Of a stretch of DNA of 64,000 nt, positions 9,041-18,220 are shown piece after piece. Under the pieces are notes generated by a model. That model was not told the DNA's origin. It made no database searches and saw only the letters and a program-made list of their open reading frames with translations. The stretch is from Planctomycetota bacterium (GTDB taxonomy: Bacteria > Planctomycetota > Phycisphaerae > UBA1845 > UTPLA1). The position numbers were made by a program, and so were the translations under genes. Where the stretch lies: NCBI GenBank assembly GCA_003576905.1, contig QEVG01000001.1:246226-310225 (forward strand), in the 5' to 3' direction. Position 1 is the first letter of the stretch; each line of letters begins with the position of its first letter.

Positions 9041-9880
9041 GTGTCCGCGAGCCCACTACCCATGATCCTTCTCGTCGGCGAAAGCCGCCCCGAATCGCCC
9101 GGTACGGTGCGCGACGCATTCGACCGTAGGGGTATCGCCGTCGAACAGGCGGCGGACGTCTACCAGGCCATGTCCCGCCTCACCACGCTCGACAACATCC
9201 GCTATGCCGTGGTCGATGTGCGGTCGTTGGATCGAGCCGAGGCGGCCTTCATCAACCTCGCGCCTCGCTATTTTCCATCGGTCGAAATGATCATTCCGCT
9301 CGTGCCGGGTGTCGAGGATCGCTTGCGGACGCTCGGAATACTCCGCCAGCCCGTCGATCTGAACCGTTTCGTTTCCGAGCTCGCACCGCTCAGTGAGCCG
9401 GCGGCCGTAGATTCTCCCGCCGACGACACGGATTTCGCGTCCCAGCCGCCGACCGGCGGCCCGCCGGAATCCCTCGTGCTCGATGCGATTGAGATCCCCC
9501 CGACAGAACCCGCTGACGGCGAATCTGCTGACCCGGTAGCCGAAACGCCCTTTGTACTGGATCGCCGGCCAGCGGCCTCCGCATTCGAATCTGGCCCCGA
9601 CGAACCGGCCGAGGCCCCGCCGCAGAGCATCGAGATCGCAACCTCCGCCGAACCCGAACCCCCGCTGCACGAAGCCGTCCGGCGGCGCATGGCAGCGAAC
9701 GACCCTCGCACCATCCGGCGAAGGCCGCCGATGTCTCAGGGCCCGCTCTCGGCGGAGGCGCGGCCGCAGGACGACGGCGCTGCCCTGTCGCGCGACGAAG
9801 TCGAGGCCTTGCTGTCCAACATTGAGAACCCGAGGCGCGGCAGCGCATCCGAGGGTGATGCGGAGGCGCCCGAGGCATGA
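9041..9880 (+). CDS. Receiver-like protein preceding a diguanylate cyclase
   Basis: A 279-residue protein. The first 110 residues look like a CheY-type fold (MILLVGESRP, then AVVDVRSLDRAE, then IIPLVPG and a RQPVDLNRFV ending), but the usual acidic cluster after strand 1 and the Lys of strand 5 are not clearly present, so it may be a degenerate receiver. The remaining 170 residues are Pro/Ala/Glu-rich and probably disordered, ending in a short SRDEVEALLSNIE helix motif. The start is GTG at 9041; an in-frame ATG at 9062 is an alternative. Its stop overlaps the start of the next gene by four bases (ATGA), so the two are translationally coupled. Confidence 0.65.
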   Translation: MSASPLPMILLVGESRPESPGTVRDAFDRRGIAVEQAADVYQAMSRLTTLDNIRYAVVDVRSLDRAEAAFINLAPRYFPSVEMIIPLVPGVEDRLRTLGILRQPVDLNRFVSELAPLSEPAAVDSPADDTDFASQPPTGGPPESLVLDAIEIPPTEPADGESADPVAETPFVLDRRPAASAFESGPDEPAEAPPQSIEIATSAEPEPPLHEAVRRRMAANDPRTIRRRPPMSQGPLSAEARPQDDGAALSRDEVEALLSNIENPRRGSASEGDAEAPEA

Positions 9881-11190
9881 GCGCGCCAACGACAACATCC
9901 GAAAAGCGCCTGTTGATCGTGGGCGACTTGACCCGGCTGGGACCGATTGCGGCCGACTGCTTCGCCCCCCATCGCATCGACGGCGTACACACCTACCTCG
10001 ACGGCATCGCCGAGATACCGCGGTCGCCGACGCGCGCCGTCCTTGTCGGGTACGACCCGCAGTGCCGAAAGGCGGAAGCGGCGATCCGGGCACTGAAGTC
10101 CGTCGCCGGAGACGCGCCGGTCGTTCTCAGCTGCGAGCCCGCGTTTGAGGCGCAGGCCCGGGCCCTGACACGGCACGGCGCCGATAGCTATGTGATCTTT
10201 CCGCCGGAGGCCGTGGATCTCGAAGGCGCGCTCGGCATTCCGTCCCGCAAGACACAGCGCCGATGGATCGAGCGCCCGGCGCAGACGCCGATTCCGACGG
10301 TCGAGGAGCTTGAGCGACTTGCCGATCTCATGCCTCGCCTGGCCTCGGGCGCGACGGATCTTCTCGATTCGCTGGCGGCGCTTGTGTGCACCGCGCTCAA
10401 CGCGGAAGATGCTACCATCGTGCTTGAAGGCCGGATCGGTCGGGCCGGAAGCGATGCACGTACATCCGCACAAGCCGTGCTCATCGAGCCGATAACGCGC
10501 GAGGCCCAGCGCATCGGCCAGATTCGCGTGGGCCCCAGCCTGAAAGGCGGATTCTCGCATGAGGACACTGCCAAGCTGCGCCATTATGGCGTGCTTCTGG
10601 GGAGGCTTCTCGAAAGCGCTGAGAAGACACAGTATTGGCAGCGCCTCGCACTCACCGACGACCTGACCGGACTGCCCAACCGCCGGCACCTGCTCAAGTT
10701 CCTCGAAGAAAAGCTCGCGGATGCCGAACATCGCAAGATCACGGTTACGGCCCTTGTCTTCGACATCGATGACTTCAAGAGGTACAACGACACCTATGGG
10801 CATGACGCCGGCGACGAGATCCTTGTCGATGTCGGCCAGCTCTTTCAGAAATGCAGCCGCAAGACCGATCTCGTGGCGCGCTATGGCGGAGACGAATTCG
10901 TAGTCGTGTTTTGGGATCCCGAAGGCCCCCGGACTCTCGGATCGCGGCATCCCGGAGGATTCGTTGAAATCGTGCAGCGGTTTCGGCGCGCCCTGAAGAC
11001 ACATCGATTTGCCCGCCTTGGGCCGGAATCGCAGGGCTGCCTCACCATCAGCGGCGGACTGGCTCATTTTCCGTGGCAGGCGCGCACCCCTCTGGAGCTG
11101 ATCGAAGCCGCCGACCAGGCCCTCCTCAAGGCAAAGCTGGCTGGGAAGAGCCGTTTCTGGGTAGTCGGCGAAGGCCCGGTTGAAGCATAA
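9877..11190 (+). CDS. Diguanylate cyclase (receiver-like domain + GGDEF)
   Basis: A 437-residue protein predicted to make cyclic di-GMP from two GTP. Residues 1-120 form another receiver-like fold beginning RLLIVGD. Residues about 145-245 may be a GAF-like or PAS-like sensor (ATDLLDSLAALVCTALNAEDATIVLEG). The GGDEF domain starts at LTDDLTGLPNRRHL (about 262). The active-site loop is intact (G337-F341), and the product-inhibition site R-x-x-D lies at 328-331 with the standard five-residue spacing. The gene overlaps the preceding one by four bases, suggesting a two-protein signalling unit. Confidence 0.92.
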   Translation: MSAPTTTSEKRLLIVGDLTRLGPIAADCFAPHRIDGVHTYLDGIAEIPRSPTRAVLVGYDPQCRKAEAAIRALKSVAGDAPVVLSCEPAFEAQARALTRHGADSYVIFPPEAVDLEGALGIPSRKTQRRWIERPAQTPIPTVEELERLADLMPRLASGATDLLDSLAALVCTALNAEDATIVLEGRIGRAGSDARTSAQAVLIEPITREAQRIGQIRVGPSLKGGFSHEDTAKLRHYGVLLGRLLESAEKTQYWQRLALTDDLTGLPNRRHLLKFLEEKLADAEHRKITVTALVFDIDDFKRYNDTYGHDAGDEILVDVGQLFQKCSRKTDLVARYGGDEFVVVFWDPEGPRTLGSRHPGGFVEIVQRFRRALKTHRFARLGPESQGCLTISGGLAHFPWQARTPLELIEAADQALLKAKLAGKSRFWVVGEGPVEA

Positions 11191-11335
11191 AGCAGATTGA
11201 TACGAATCACCGGGCTGCCCCCTATCCGTCTTTCGGGTTTCCCCCACTCCCGTTTTTTCGTGCAATTGTCGATAGATAACGTTAAACTTGGCCTTGAAAA
11301 ATACCATCCGGCCCGACCCGGACAGGAAGGTGCCC

Positions 11336-12472
11336 ATGTCTGTCGCGATTTCTCGCCCGGTCATCATGCCGGAGCTCGTCCAGCAGCATATTGACCGCGC
11401 GACCTCGCTCCTGCCCGGTTATCGCGCGGAAGGGATTATCGTATTTCGACGCAGCAACATTCTCGCCTTTTGCGGCGTGCCGCTCGAGCCGACGGATCGA
11501 CTTGTCTGCGGCATCATTAACGCCGATGGGCGCGTTGCGTTCGTCGTGCCGGCGTTCGAAGCCGAACAGGCCGCCACGCTTCCGCCGGGCAGCGAAGTCG
11601 CCACATGGGAAGAGCATCAGGACCCGTATGCCGCCGTTGCCACGGCCGTGCAGGTCATCGGACTCGATAGTGCCGCCCTTCTCGTAGACGGTCACATGTG
11701 GCTGTCGGCGCGCGCCGCGCTCAAGGCGGCCCTGCCTCGCGCCACACTCATCGATGACACCGGCCTGATCGAAACGGTCCGCATCCGAAAGAGCGACGAA
11801 GAGGTCTCTGCTATTCGCGCCGCCTGCGAGGACACCGGCCGAATCTATCCTCTCGTCGCCCAGCGTCTTCGACCCGGTGTCACCGAATCCGAATTGGCTC
11901 GAGAAGTCATCGACACGCTCCAGCGCGCGGGCGTATCGCCGCACGGCGAACTGATCCAGGGAGGCGAGAACGCGTCGATTCCGCACGTACCGACCGGCAG
12001 CCGACGCTTCGTGAACGGTGATTCAGTCATCGTCGACTTCGTCGCGGAGCGCGACAGTTATCTCGGCGACATGACCCGCACTTTTGCCGTCGGGCAGCCG
12101 TCTGAAGTATTGGTCCAGGCCTACACCGCAGTCCGAGAGGCCCAGCGGGCGGCGATCAAAGCGATCCGACCGGGCGTTGAATGCCAGGAGATCGACCGCA
12201 TCGCGCGCGACGTCATCGAGAATGCAGGTTTCGGCGGCTACTTCACGCATCGCCTCGGCCACGGCATCGGCATCGACGTGCACGAGCCACCCTACCTTGT
12301 GCGAGGAAACGCGCTCAAGCTCCAGCCTGGAATGTGCATGACCGTCGAGCCGGGCGTTTATGTGCCGGGCCGATTCGGTGTGCGAATCGAGGACGTCGTG
12401 GCCGTTACCGACACGGGCTGCGAAGTGCTCAGCAATGCGGTCGCGACCGACATGTCAGAAGCACTGAGGTAA
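11336..12472 (+). CDS. pepQ: Xaa-Pro aminopeptidase (M24B metallopeptidase)
   Basis: A 378-residue cytoplasmic enzyme of the pita-bread fold that should cleave peptides at proline. The N-terminal creatinase-like domain (residues 1-150) includes a FCGV-like beta hairpin. In the catalytic domain the dinuclear metal ligands are visible: Asp in VIVDF, Asp in GDMTRTF, His in LGHGIGIDVHE, Glu in TVEPGVY and Glu in RIEDVV. The ATG at 11336 has an AGGAAGG ribosome site; the frame extends 16 codons upstream without one. Gene symbol is by family only; a dipeptidase or an aminopeptidase P role cannot be separated from sequence alone. Confidence 0.87.
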   Translation: MSVAISRPVIMPELVQQHIDRATSLLPGYRAEGIIVFRRSNILAFCGVPLEPTDRLVCGIINADGRVAFVVPAFEAEQAATLPPGSEVATWEEHQDPYAAVATAVQVIGLDSAALLVDGHMWLSARAALKAALPRATLIDDTGLIETVRIRKSDEEVSAIRAACEDTGRIYPLVAQRLRPGVTESELAREVIDTLQRAGVSPHGELIQGGENASIPHVPTGSRRFVNGDSVIVDFVAERDSYLGDMTRTFAVGQPSEVLVQAYTAVREAQRAAIKAIRPGVECQEIDRIARDVIENAGFGGYFTHRLGHGIGIDVHEPPYLVRGNALKLQPGMCMTVEPGVYVPGRFGVRIEDVVAVTDTGCEVLSNAVATDMSEALR

Positions 12473-12515
12473 CACCGTTCCGCCCGACCGAGCCCCCGCC
12501 GACTCATCAACCCGA

Positions 12516-14369
12516 CTATTGGTCGTCATACTGGCCCGACGAGGAGATCGCCCGGTCCGTCCGACCCGCTGACTCCTGGCCATCATCCGTTGAGCCAGGC
12601 GCGAGATGAATGCCCGGTTCGAGTTGGCGCATTTGCTCCAGTGCCTCGCTGGGCTCTTGCGAAGGCGCAGGTGGCGGCGCCTGCCGTACAGGGGCCGCCT
12701 CAAGCGACGGCTGAGACTGGTACGCCGGCGTCTCCGGCAACGGCAGCCGATCGCTCTGGGGCAGACGCTCGCGCGCAGACACGTCCACGACCTGCCGGGC
12801 GACGGCGATCGGCACGCGGGCCGCCGGGCTGAAGGTCCTTCCGGCTACTTTGATTCCGACGCGACGTCCGATGAGGTGGTCCGGGTTTTCGTCGACCGAC
12901 TTCGGGATGTCCACATAGGCCAGCGTCGTGCCGCTTTCAGGATTCACCAGACGGTAGCGGCGCTCCTCCTGACCGAAGGCCAGGCTTCGGCGCAGCTCGC
13001 CCTCGATGTCGAAGGTGTCCAGCGCCTGCTCCACGCGGCGTCGCATGATGGCCATCCGCTCGTTTTCCATGTTGGCGCGATAGGTGGCGATCGCCTTTTC
13101 GTCGCTGCCCAGCGCCAGTTGTGACTGTCGCAGGGCCATTCGCTCTTTCAACTGGCGAACGCGAATCTTGGCCACTTCGGCGGGCACGAATTCACCTGAC
13201 TGGGACGCGATTTCTTCGTACTTTGCGAGAAGGCTCGTCGGGTCCTGCTGTTCGAGTGGCTTGGCGAGCAGGCTGACCAACTCGCTCTCGCACGTCGCCA
13301 GCATGGTTTGATACCGATTTCGCACCGGTTCGACGGTCGGAGCCGGCGCGGCATCGGCTTTCGTCCCGGCGGATGCCGCCTGGACGTTGTTCACAGCGGG
13401 AAACTTGACGACCTTGCCATCGCTCGGCCCGGCGGACGCCGGTGTGACCGGCTTCGCGGGCGCGGGTTGTGATCCGGGTGTCGAAGATGCGACACTCGCA
13501 GACGGCGTCTGCCCTCCCTCGGCGGGACGGGGCGAGGGAATGATCGGCGTCGCCGGCTGTGGAGCCGCGGTCAATGCTTCGCCCTGGCCCGCCGGCTTCG
13601 GAATGACCAGTGAATCCTCTGCCGGGCCGCGGGCCACTGCGCCGGGAGCCGGTTCGGGCTCGAGGGTGTCATCAGCCGCCGCGGCGCTGGGAAACGCGGC
13701 CGGAGGTGTCGATTTCGAGGCGCCATCGGCCGGGGCATTCATGGCAATCTGCGCGGGCGGCGCGGTCTCGGGCGCGGTGGGTTTTGGAGCTTCGGGCTGC
13801 GGCGGCGGCTGCGCGGCGACAGCGGTCGAAGACTGCGCGGGCCGGTTCACCTGGTGACGCTCGACAAGCCCGGAACTCAGCTTTGGATCGATCGGTTTGA
13901 CGTATTGCTTGGAGATATACAGCGCGGCTCCGGACGGCGGCGCGATCTTGAAGAAGCCCTCGGCCTCGCCCAGGATGTCGACCACCGCCCCTTTGTTCAG
14001 CACGAGCTGCGTCGCGTTCTTTCGCTGTTCGATCTGGCTGCCGGCCCGGACATACACCTTGTCGCTCTTGATGACGCCGGTCTTTCCGCCCGGCGCGCGT
14101 TCGACCATCGCCATGTCGACGTAGCTGAAGCTGCCGGACGGCGGCGTAATCTGGTACCAGCCGTATTTTTCGCCCAGGACGAGGACGCGCTGTCCCGCGT
14201 TGAGCTTGGTCGTCGGGTACCAGTTCGCCCCGGCGCCGCTGCGGACATAGACATTCGTCCCGCTGACCTCACCTTCCCAGGGGAATGCGGCGGCCTGTCC
14301 GCGGGCAGCGCCCGAAAAGCCGGAAATGAGAACGATAGTGAGAATGGATTGGCGAGTCGCCCGGAACAT
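12516..14369 (-). CDS. Large exported protein with two SH3b domains
   Basis: A 617-residue secreted protein. A signal sequence spans residues 1-24 (ending GAARGQ). Two bacterial SH3 domains follow, at about 30-90 (NVYVRSGAGANWYPTTKL) and 95-160 (KVYVRAGSQIEQRK), as seen in proteins that bind cell wall or cell-surface ligands. A Pro/Ala-rich linker (about 180-350) leads to a helical region of about 120 residues and then another beta-rich SH3-like segment (LVNPESGTTLAYVDIP). The tail is Pro/Gln-rich. An upstream GGAGG at the proper distance supports the start at 14369. Specific role unknown. Confidence 0.8.
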   Translation of the reverse strand: MFRATRQSILTIVLISGFSGAARGQAAAFPWEGEVSGTNVYVRSGAGANWYPTTKLNAGQRVLVLGEKYGWYQITPPSGSFSYVDMAMVERAPGGKTGVIKSDKVYVRAGSQIEQRKNATQLVLNKGAVVDILGEAEGFFKIAPPSGAALYISKQYVKPIDPKLSSGLVERHQVNRPAQSSTAVAAQPPPQPEAPKPTAPETAPPAQIAMNAPADGASKSTPPAAFPSAAAADDTLEPEPAPGAVARGPAEDSLVIPKPAGQGEALTAAPQPATPIIPSPRPAEGGQTPSASVASSTPGSQPAPAKPVTPASAGPSDGKVVKFPAVNNVQAASAGTKADAAPAPTVEPVRNRYQTMLATCESELVSLLAKPLEQQDPTSLLAKYEEIASQSGEFVPAEVAKIRVRQLKERMALRQSQLALGSDEKAIATYRANMENERMAIMRRRVEQALDTFDIEGELRRSLAFGQEERRYRLVNPESGTTLAYVDIPKSVDENPDHLIGRRVGIKVAGRTFSPAARVPIAVARQVVDVSARERLPQSDRLPLPETPAYQSQPSLEAAPVRQAPPPAPSQEPSEALEQMRQLEPGIHLAPGSTDDGQESAGRTDRAISSSGQYDDQ

Positions 14370-14544
14370 CTGCGTACCTCCGTGTAGCGCCTCGCGCCAA
14401 AGGGCGCCGAGGCGGTTCGAGCGGGTGAACATCCTTTTCACCATCAACTTACGACTGCCCGAGCGTCATGTCAACAAAACTCCGTGAAATCGACCTGAAA
14501 TCGGGCGCGCCGTTCGTTATCATCCGCCACCACCGGGAGGACGA

Positions 14545-15237
14545 ATGATCGCGTACCTCGTTCGCCATGCCGAGTCCCTGACCAACGCCGCACTTTCGCG
14601 CAGTCTGAATCCAGACCTGTCGCCGCTGGGACGGCGCCAGTCGGAAGCCCTCGCCCAGCGATTCGGTCGGCTCCAAATCACAGCCGCCTATTGCAGCCCG
14701 TTTCGACGGTGTCTTGAGACGGTCCTCCCCATCTCCGAAGCCAGGGGGCTGCCAATCCGCATCCGTCCGGAGCTCCACGAGTGCCACCATCTCCCGGCAG
14801 GTACTCGCGTCGAAAACGAGCTGCCCCCGCTCGATGAGATCACCCGATCATGCCCCCTCGCAAGGGTTTGCGATGACTGGGCCGGGCCGGTGGTCTGGCC
14901 GCCCGCCGACGAGCGCGGAGTCGATCTTTTTGCCCGCATGAAATCGTTCGCGTCGTACCTGAAGTCCCGGTGGGGAGACGCGGACGAGGCAGTCCTTGTC
15001 GTGAGCCACGGAAGTCCCCTCGCAAAACTCGTGGACGCGTGGCTCTCGGAACACCCGGGCCCCTCGTACCGGTATGTCGTGGATAACGCCGGCGTCTCAG
15101 CCCTTCGATGGAAAAACGGGGTCAGCACGCTGCTGTGCCTGAACGAGATGTCGCATCTCATCGGGCTCCCCTCGCCGGAAATCGCTAATTACGAAAGCGA
15201 CGGCTCGCTGAAAAAGGTGCCTCCCCCAATCCGCTGA
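14545..15237 (+). CDS. Histidine phosphatase (phosphoglycerate mutase family)
   Basis: A 230-residue enzyme of the histidine phosphatase superfamily. The catalytic RHAES motif is at residues 7-11 (phospho-acceptor His8), the phosphate-binding Arg lies in SPFRRCLET, and the second catalytic His is in VSHGSP. These features predict phosphomonoesterase or phosphatase activity; the substrate could be a sugar phosphate, a phosphonucleotide or a phosphoprotein. It lies alone between the SH3b protein (divergent) and kdsA. Confidence 0.87.
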   Translation: MIAYLVRHAESLTNAALSRSLNPDLSPLGRRQSEALAQRFGRLQITAAYCSPFRRCLETVLPISEARGLPIRIRPELHECHHLPAGTRVENELPPLDEITRSCPLARVCDDWAGPVVWPPADERGVDLFARMKSFASYLKSRWGDADEAVLVVSHGSPLAKLVDAWLSEHPGPSYRYVVDNAGVSALRWKNGVSTLLCLNEMSHLIGLPSPEIANYESDGSLKKVPPPIR

Positions 15238-15342
15238 TTCGGCGGCCCTTCGTCGCAGGCAGGCTCACGGACCACGGCCCGGCGGTACCGCGTTTTGCCG
15301 AATCCCGTGTCGGTGTATCATTTCGAGCCAAGAGGCGGACCC

Positions 15343-16164
15343 ATGTCGATTCCCCACGTTGAGTTAGGCTCGTTCAAGGTCGGACGCGGCAACCCGCTCA
15401 CGCTTTTCGCGGGACCGTGCATCATCGAGTCGACAGACCATTGCCTCTTCGTCGCCGAAAAAGCGGCCGCGATCTGCCGCAGGCTGGGAATCAATTACGT
15501 CTTCAAGTGCAGCTTCGACAAAGCCAACCGCACCAGCGTCAAAGGGTTTCGAGGCCCCGGTCTCGAAAGCGGGTTGAAGACGCTGTCCGAGGTCCGGCGA
15601 AAGATCGGCGTGCCCGTCGTCACCGACATCCACGTCGAAAGCCAGGCCGCGCCGGCCGCCGAGGTCTGCGACGTGCTACAGATACCCGCCTTCCTTTGCC
15701 GCCAGACGGATTTGATCCTCGCCGCGGCACGCACCCAGCGCGTTGTGAACGTGAAGAAGGGCCAGTTCATGGCTCCCGAACAGATGGCACAGGCGGTCCA
15801 GAAGGTACGCTCCACCGGCAACGACCGCGTGTTACTGACGGACCGCGGCACATTCTTCGGGTATGGCCGGCTTGTTAATGACTTTACCTGCATTCCCATC
15901 ATGCAGGCCTTTTGCCCCGTCGTTTTTGACGCCACGCACAGTTGCCAGATACCGGGAGGACAGGGCCATCAATCGGGCGGGCTTCGCCAATTCGTGCCGC
16001 TCCTGGCAAAGGCGGGAATGGCCGCCGGCGCAGATGCCCTGTTTCTTGAGGTGCATGATCGCCCGGACGACGCAAAGTCCGATCCTGCGACGGTTTATCC
16101 GCTTGACGCCCTGGAAGCGCTTTTGACGCATTGCATACAGGTTCGCACGGCTGCGGGCCATTGA
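15343..16164 (+). CDS. kdsA: 3-deoxy-8-phosphooctulonate synthase
   Basis: A 273-residue cytoplasmic enzyme that condenses phosphoenolpyruvate and arabinose 5-phosphate to Kdo 8-phosphate, the first dedicated step of Kdo synthesis for lipopolysaccharide. Visible marks are the AGPCIIES start, the FKCSFDKANRTS motif, KGFRGPGLESGL, the TDIHVESQ block, IPAFLCRQTDL and the metal-site FDATHSCQIPGG. A Cys in AGPC and the FDATHSCQ motif fit the metal-dependent class. Length and order match the family. It implies an outer membrane with Kdo. No other LPS gene is adjacent. Confidence 0.95.
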   Translation: MSIPHVELGSFKVGRGNPLTLFAGPCIIESTDHCLFVAEKAAAICRRLGINYVFKCSFDKANRTSVKGFRGPGLESGLKTLSEVRRKIGVPVVTDIHVESQAAPAAEVCDVLQIPAFLCRQTDLILAAARTQRVVNVKKGQFMAPEQMAQAVQKVRSTGNDRVLLTDRGTFFGYGRLVNDFTCIPIMQAFCPVVFDATHSCQIPGGQGHQSGGLRQFVPLLAKAGMAAGADALFLEVHDRPDDAKSDPATVYPLDALEALLTHCIQVRTAAGH

Positions 16165-16272
16165 GCGTCGGAGCGCCGGCCGGCTCAACTTTCTGACTTT
16201 CCCCGCCGGTCCCCGCATGTTTGGACGGCCGCCGGCGACCACAATATTTGAGCTAATTGGGAGGCAATCGTC

Positions 16273-17040
16273 ATGCAGCGCGTGATATTCCTTGCATATG
16301 GGTCGTTCGCCTACCTGTGCTTTCTCGGCACATTTCTGTACGCCATCGGCTTTGTGTGGAACGTGGGCGTCCCCAAATCGATAGACTCCGGTCCGCAGTC
16401 ACCGCTGCCCACGGCGATACTCATTAACTCCGTCCTTCTCGGCCTTTTCGCCGTTCAACACACCATCATGGCGCGCCCGCAGTTCAAGGTGATGTGGACG
16501 CGCATCGTTCCGAAGCCGATCGAGAGAAGCACGTTTGTACTGGCCACGTGCGTCGTGCTGAACCTGATGTACTGGCAGTGGCGGCCGATCACTTCGACGC
16601 TATGGCACATGGAGGAAAGCGCGCTACGCCTGCTTCTTTTTTCCGTCTCAGGGCTGGGCTGGCTTATCGTCCTCTACGCGAGTTTTCTGATTGACCATTT
16701 CTATCTCTTCGGGCTGCGGCAGGTCTGGCTCCACTTTCGCGGGCAGGCGTACATTCATCCGGCCTTCAAGAAACCGCCCCTGTACCGGCTCGTCCGAAAC
16801 CCGCTCATGCTGGGCTTTCTGATTGCGTTCTGGGCCACGCCGGACATGACCGGCGGGCACCTGCTCTTTTGCATCATGACCACCGGATACATCTTCGTCG
16901 GAATCACCTTTGAGGAGCGGGACCTCAGCAGCATCCTCGGCGCGGATTACCGGGATTATCGCGAGAGGACCCCCATGATCATCCCGTTTCTCCGGAAAGG
17001 CGCGGAACGCGCCCTCGAAGCTGACTCCGGGGCGAATTGA
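16273..17040 (+). CDS. mddA: MddA-like membrane methyltransferase (NnrU/isoprenylcysteine MT fold)
   Basis: A 255-residue membrane protein with about six hydrophobic segments. In the C-terminal half, YRLVRNPLMLGFLIAFWATP, then GHLLF-x-x-x-TTGYIFVGI-x-FEERDL, closely follows the pattern of methanethiol S-methyltransferases, which turn methanethiol into dimethyl sulfide with SAM. The conserved R-N-P, W-A-T-P and EERDL motifs and the final D-Y-x-x-Y-R-x-x-x-P-M segment are all present. The ribosome site GGGAGG is 8 bases before the ATG. The substrate call rests on this resemblance; a related phospholipid or quinone methyltransferase is possible. Confidence 0.7.
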   Translation: MQRVIFLAYGSFAYLCFLGTFLYAIGFVWNVGVPKSIDSGPQSPLPTAILINSVLLGLFAVQHTIMARPQFKVMWTRIVPKPIERSTFVLATCVVLNLMYWQWRPITSTLWHMEESALRLLLFSVSGLGWLIVLYASFLIDHFYLFGLRQVWLHFRGQAYIHPAFKKPPLYRLVRNPLMLGFLIAFWATPDMTGGHLLFCIMTTGYIFVGITFEERDLSSILGADYRDYRERTPMIIPFLRKGAERALEADSGAN

Positions 17041-17123
17041 CGCCCGCGCATCCGGCCCCTACCATGGTTCTCTGGTCTCGGTGCCGGGTGGACCGGCCTT
17101 GACTATGTCATCGCCATAAAACA

Positions 17124-17327
17124 ATGATCGACAAAGACTTACTTGAGATTCTTGTCTGCCCAAAATGCAAAAAGGCCGTTCAGAAACAGGACGCAGGCCC
17201 CGGCGACAGCGCGCAGGCTTGGCTTATGTGTGCCGGCTGTGGGCTTCGATACCCGGTTCGTGACGGGATCCCCATCATGCTGATCGACGAAGCAGTCGCG
17301 CCGGCCGGCCCAGCGCGCCAGGGTTAG
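17124..17327 (+). CDS. Trm112-like zinc protein (YcaR family)
   Basis: A 67-residue protein of the Trm112/UPF0434 family. It begins with the standard DKDLLEILVCPKCK motif (CPKC at residues 12-15), has a second C-x-x-C in LMCAGCGLRYPVRDGIPIMLIDEA, and matches the family in length. Members bind zinc and can support partner methyltransferases. The MddA-like gene lies just upstream, and a phosphoesterase just downstream. Coding on the same strand with short gaps suggests a loose transcript from 16.3 to 18.1 kb. Confidence 0.85.
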   Translation: MIDKDLLEILVCPKCKKAVQKQDAGPGDSAQAWLMCAGCGLRYPVRDGIPIMLIDEAVAPAGPARQG

Positions 17328-17371
17328 GAATATCGCGGCGCACGGGGGCAACACCTCCAGAACAGAACCCG

Positions 17372-18130
17372 ATGTTTGCCATTATCTCCGACATTCATTC
17401 GAATCTCGAAGCCCTCCGGCGCGTCCTCGAAGACATTTCGCGCCGCAAGATAGATACGATCTATTGCCTGGGCGACATCATCGGCTATGGGCCGGACCCG
17501 GCTGAGTGCCTCGACCTTGTCTCCAGGGTCTGCGCGTGGAGCCTGTGTGGAAACCACGACCACGCCGTCTTCTTCGAGCCCGCCAATTTCAACGTCGCCG
17601 CTGAGAAGGCCGCGTTCTGGACCCGCTCCGTGCTTGAAGAAGAGACCGACACGACTCGGCGCAACGCGCGATGGAAATTCCTGGGGGGCCTTTCGCCGCG
17701 CAACGAGATGGACGGTCTGCTTTTTGTTCACGGCTCGCCGCGAAAGCCGATCAACGAATACCTTTTTCCGGATGACGTCTTCACTGCCCCGCAGAAGCTC
17801 CTGGCCAATTTCGAACGCATGGAACAGCTCACCTGCTTCTGCGGACACACCCATGTACCCGGCGTCTTCGTGGACGATCCTTATTTCGAGCCTCCCGATG
17901 AGCTGGGCGGCGACCGGCGGTACACGATCGGAGACGAAAAGGTCATCATCAACGTCGGGTCGGTGGGCCAGCCGCGCGACCGCGACCCCCGCGCCGCGTA
18001 CGTCGTCGTCGACGGCGACGAGGTCGAGTTCATTCGGGTCGAGTACAACATCCAGGTCACCGCCAAGAAGATCCGAGACAACCCGAATCTCGACGATTTT
18101 CTGGGCGCCCGCCTCTTCGAAGGAAAGTAG
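17372..18130 (+). CDS. Calcineurin-like metallophosphoesterase (YfcE/ApaH type)
   Basis: A 252-residue cytoplasmic phosphoesterase with a two-metal site. All core motifs are present: D-x-H in ISDIHSN at the N-terminus, GD-x-x-GYGPDP, GNHDHAV (about residue 60) and the C-terminal GHTHVPG. Family members act on phosphodiesters or diadenosine polyphosphates; the exact substrate cannot be read from sequence. A short acidic stretch (FIRVEYN) ends the core. Start at ATG 17372 matches the usual N-terminal position of the first motif. Confidence 0.88.
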   Translation: MFAIISDIHSNLEALRRVLEDISRRKIDTIYCLGDIIGYGPDPAECLDLVSRVCAWSLCGNHDHAVFFEPANFNVAAEKAAFWTRSVLEEETDTTRRNARWKFLGGLSPRNEMDGLLFVHGSPRKPINEYLFPDDVFTAPQKLLANFERMEQLTCFCGHTHVPGVFVDDPYFEPPDELGGDRRYTIGDEKVIINVGSVGQPRDRDPRAAYVVVDGDEVEFIRVEYNIQVTAKKIRDNPNLDDFLGARLFEGK

Positions 18131-18220
18131 CCCCCCGGCCTCACCGGCCGGACGCTGGCAGGCAGACCCGGTTGAAGTTAAGCTTGTCCCCTTCATCCGC
18201 CACCGTTGAAAGAGCCATTG

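Noticed and set aside
9736..11367. 543-codon minus-strand frame opposite the GGDEF gene
   Set aside because: The plus strand holds the complete GGDEF signature; the opposite frame has no domain character.
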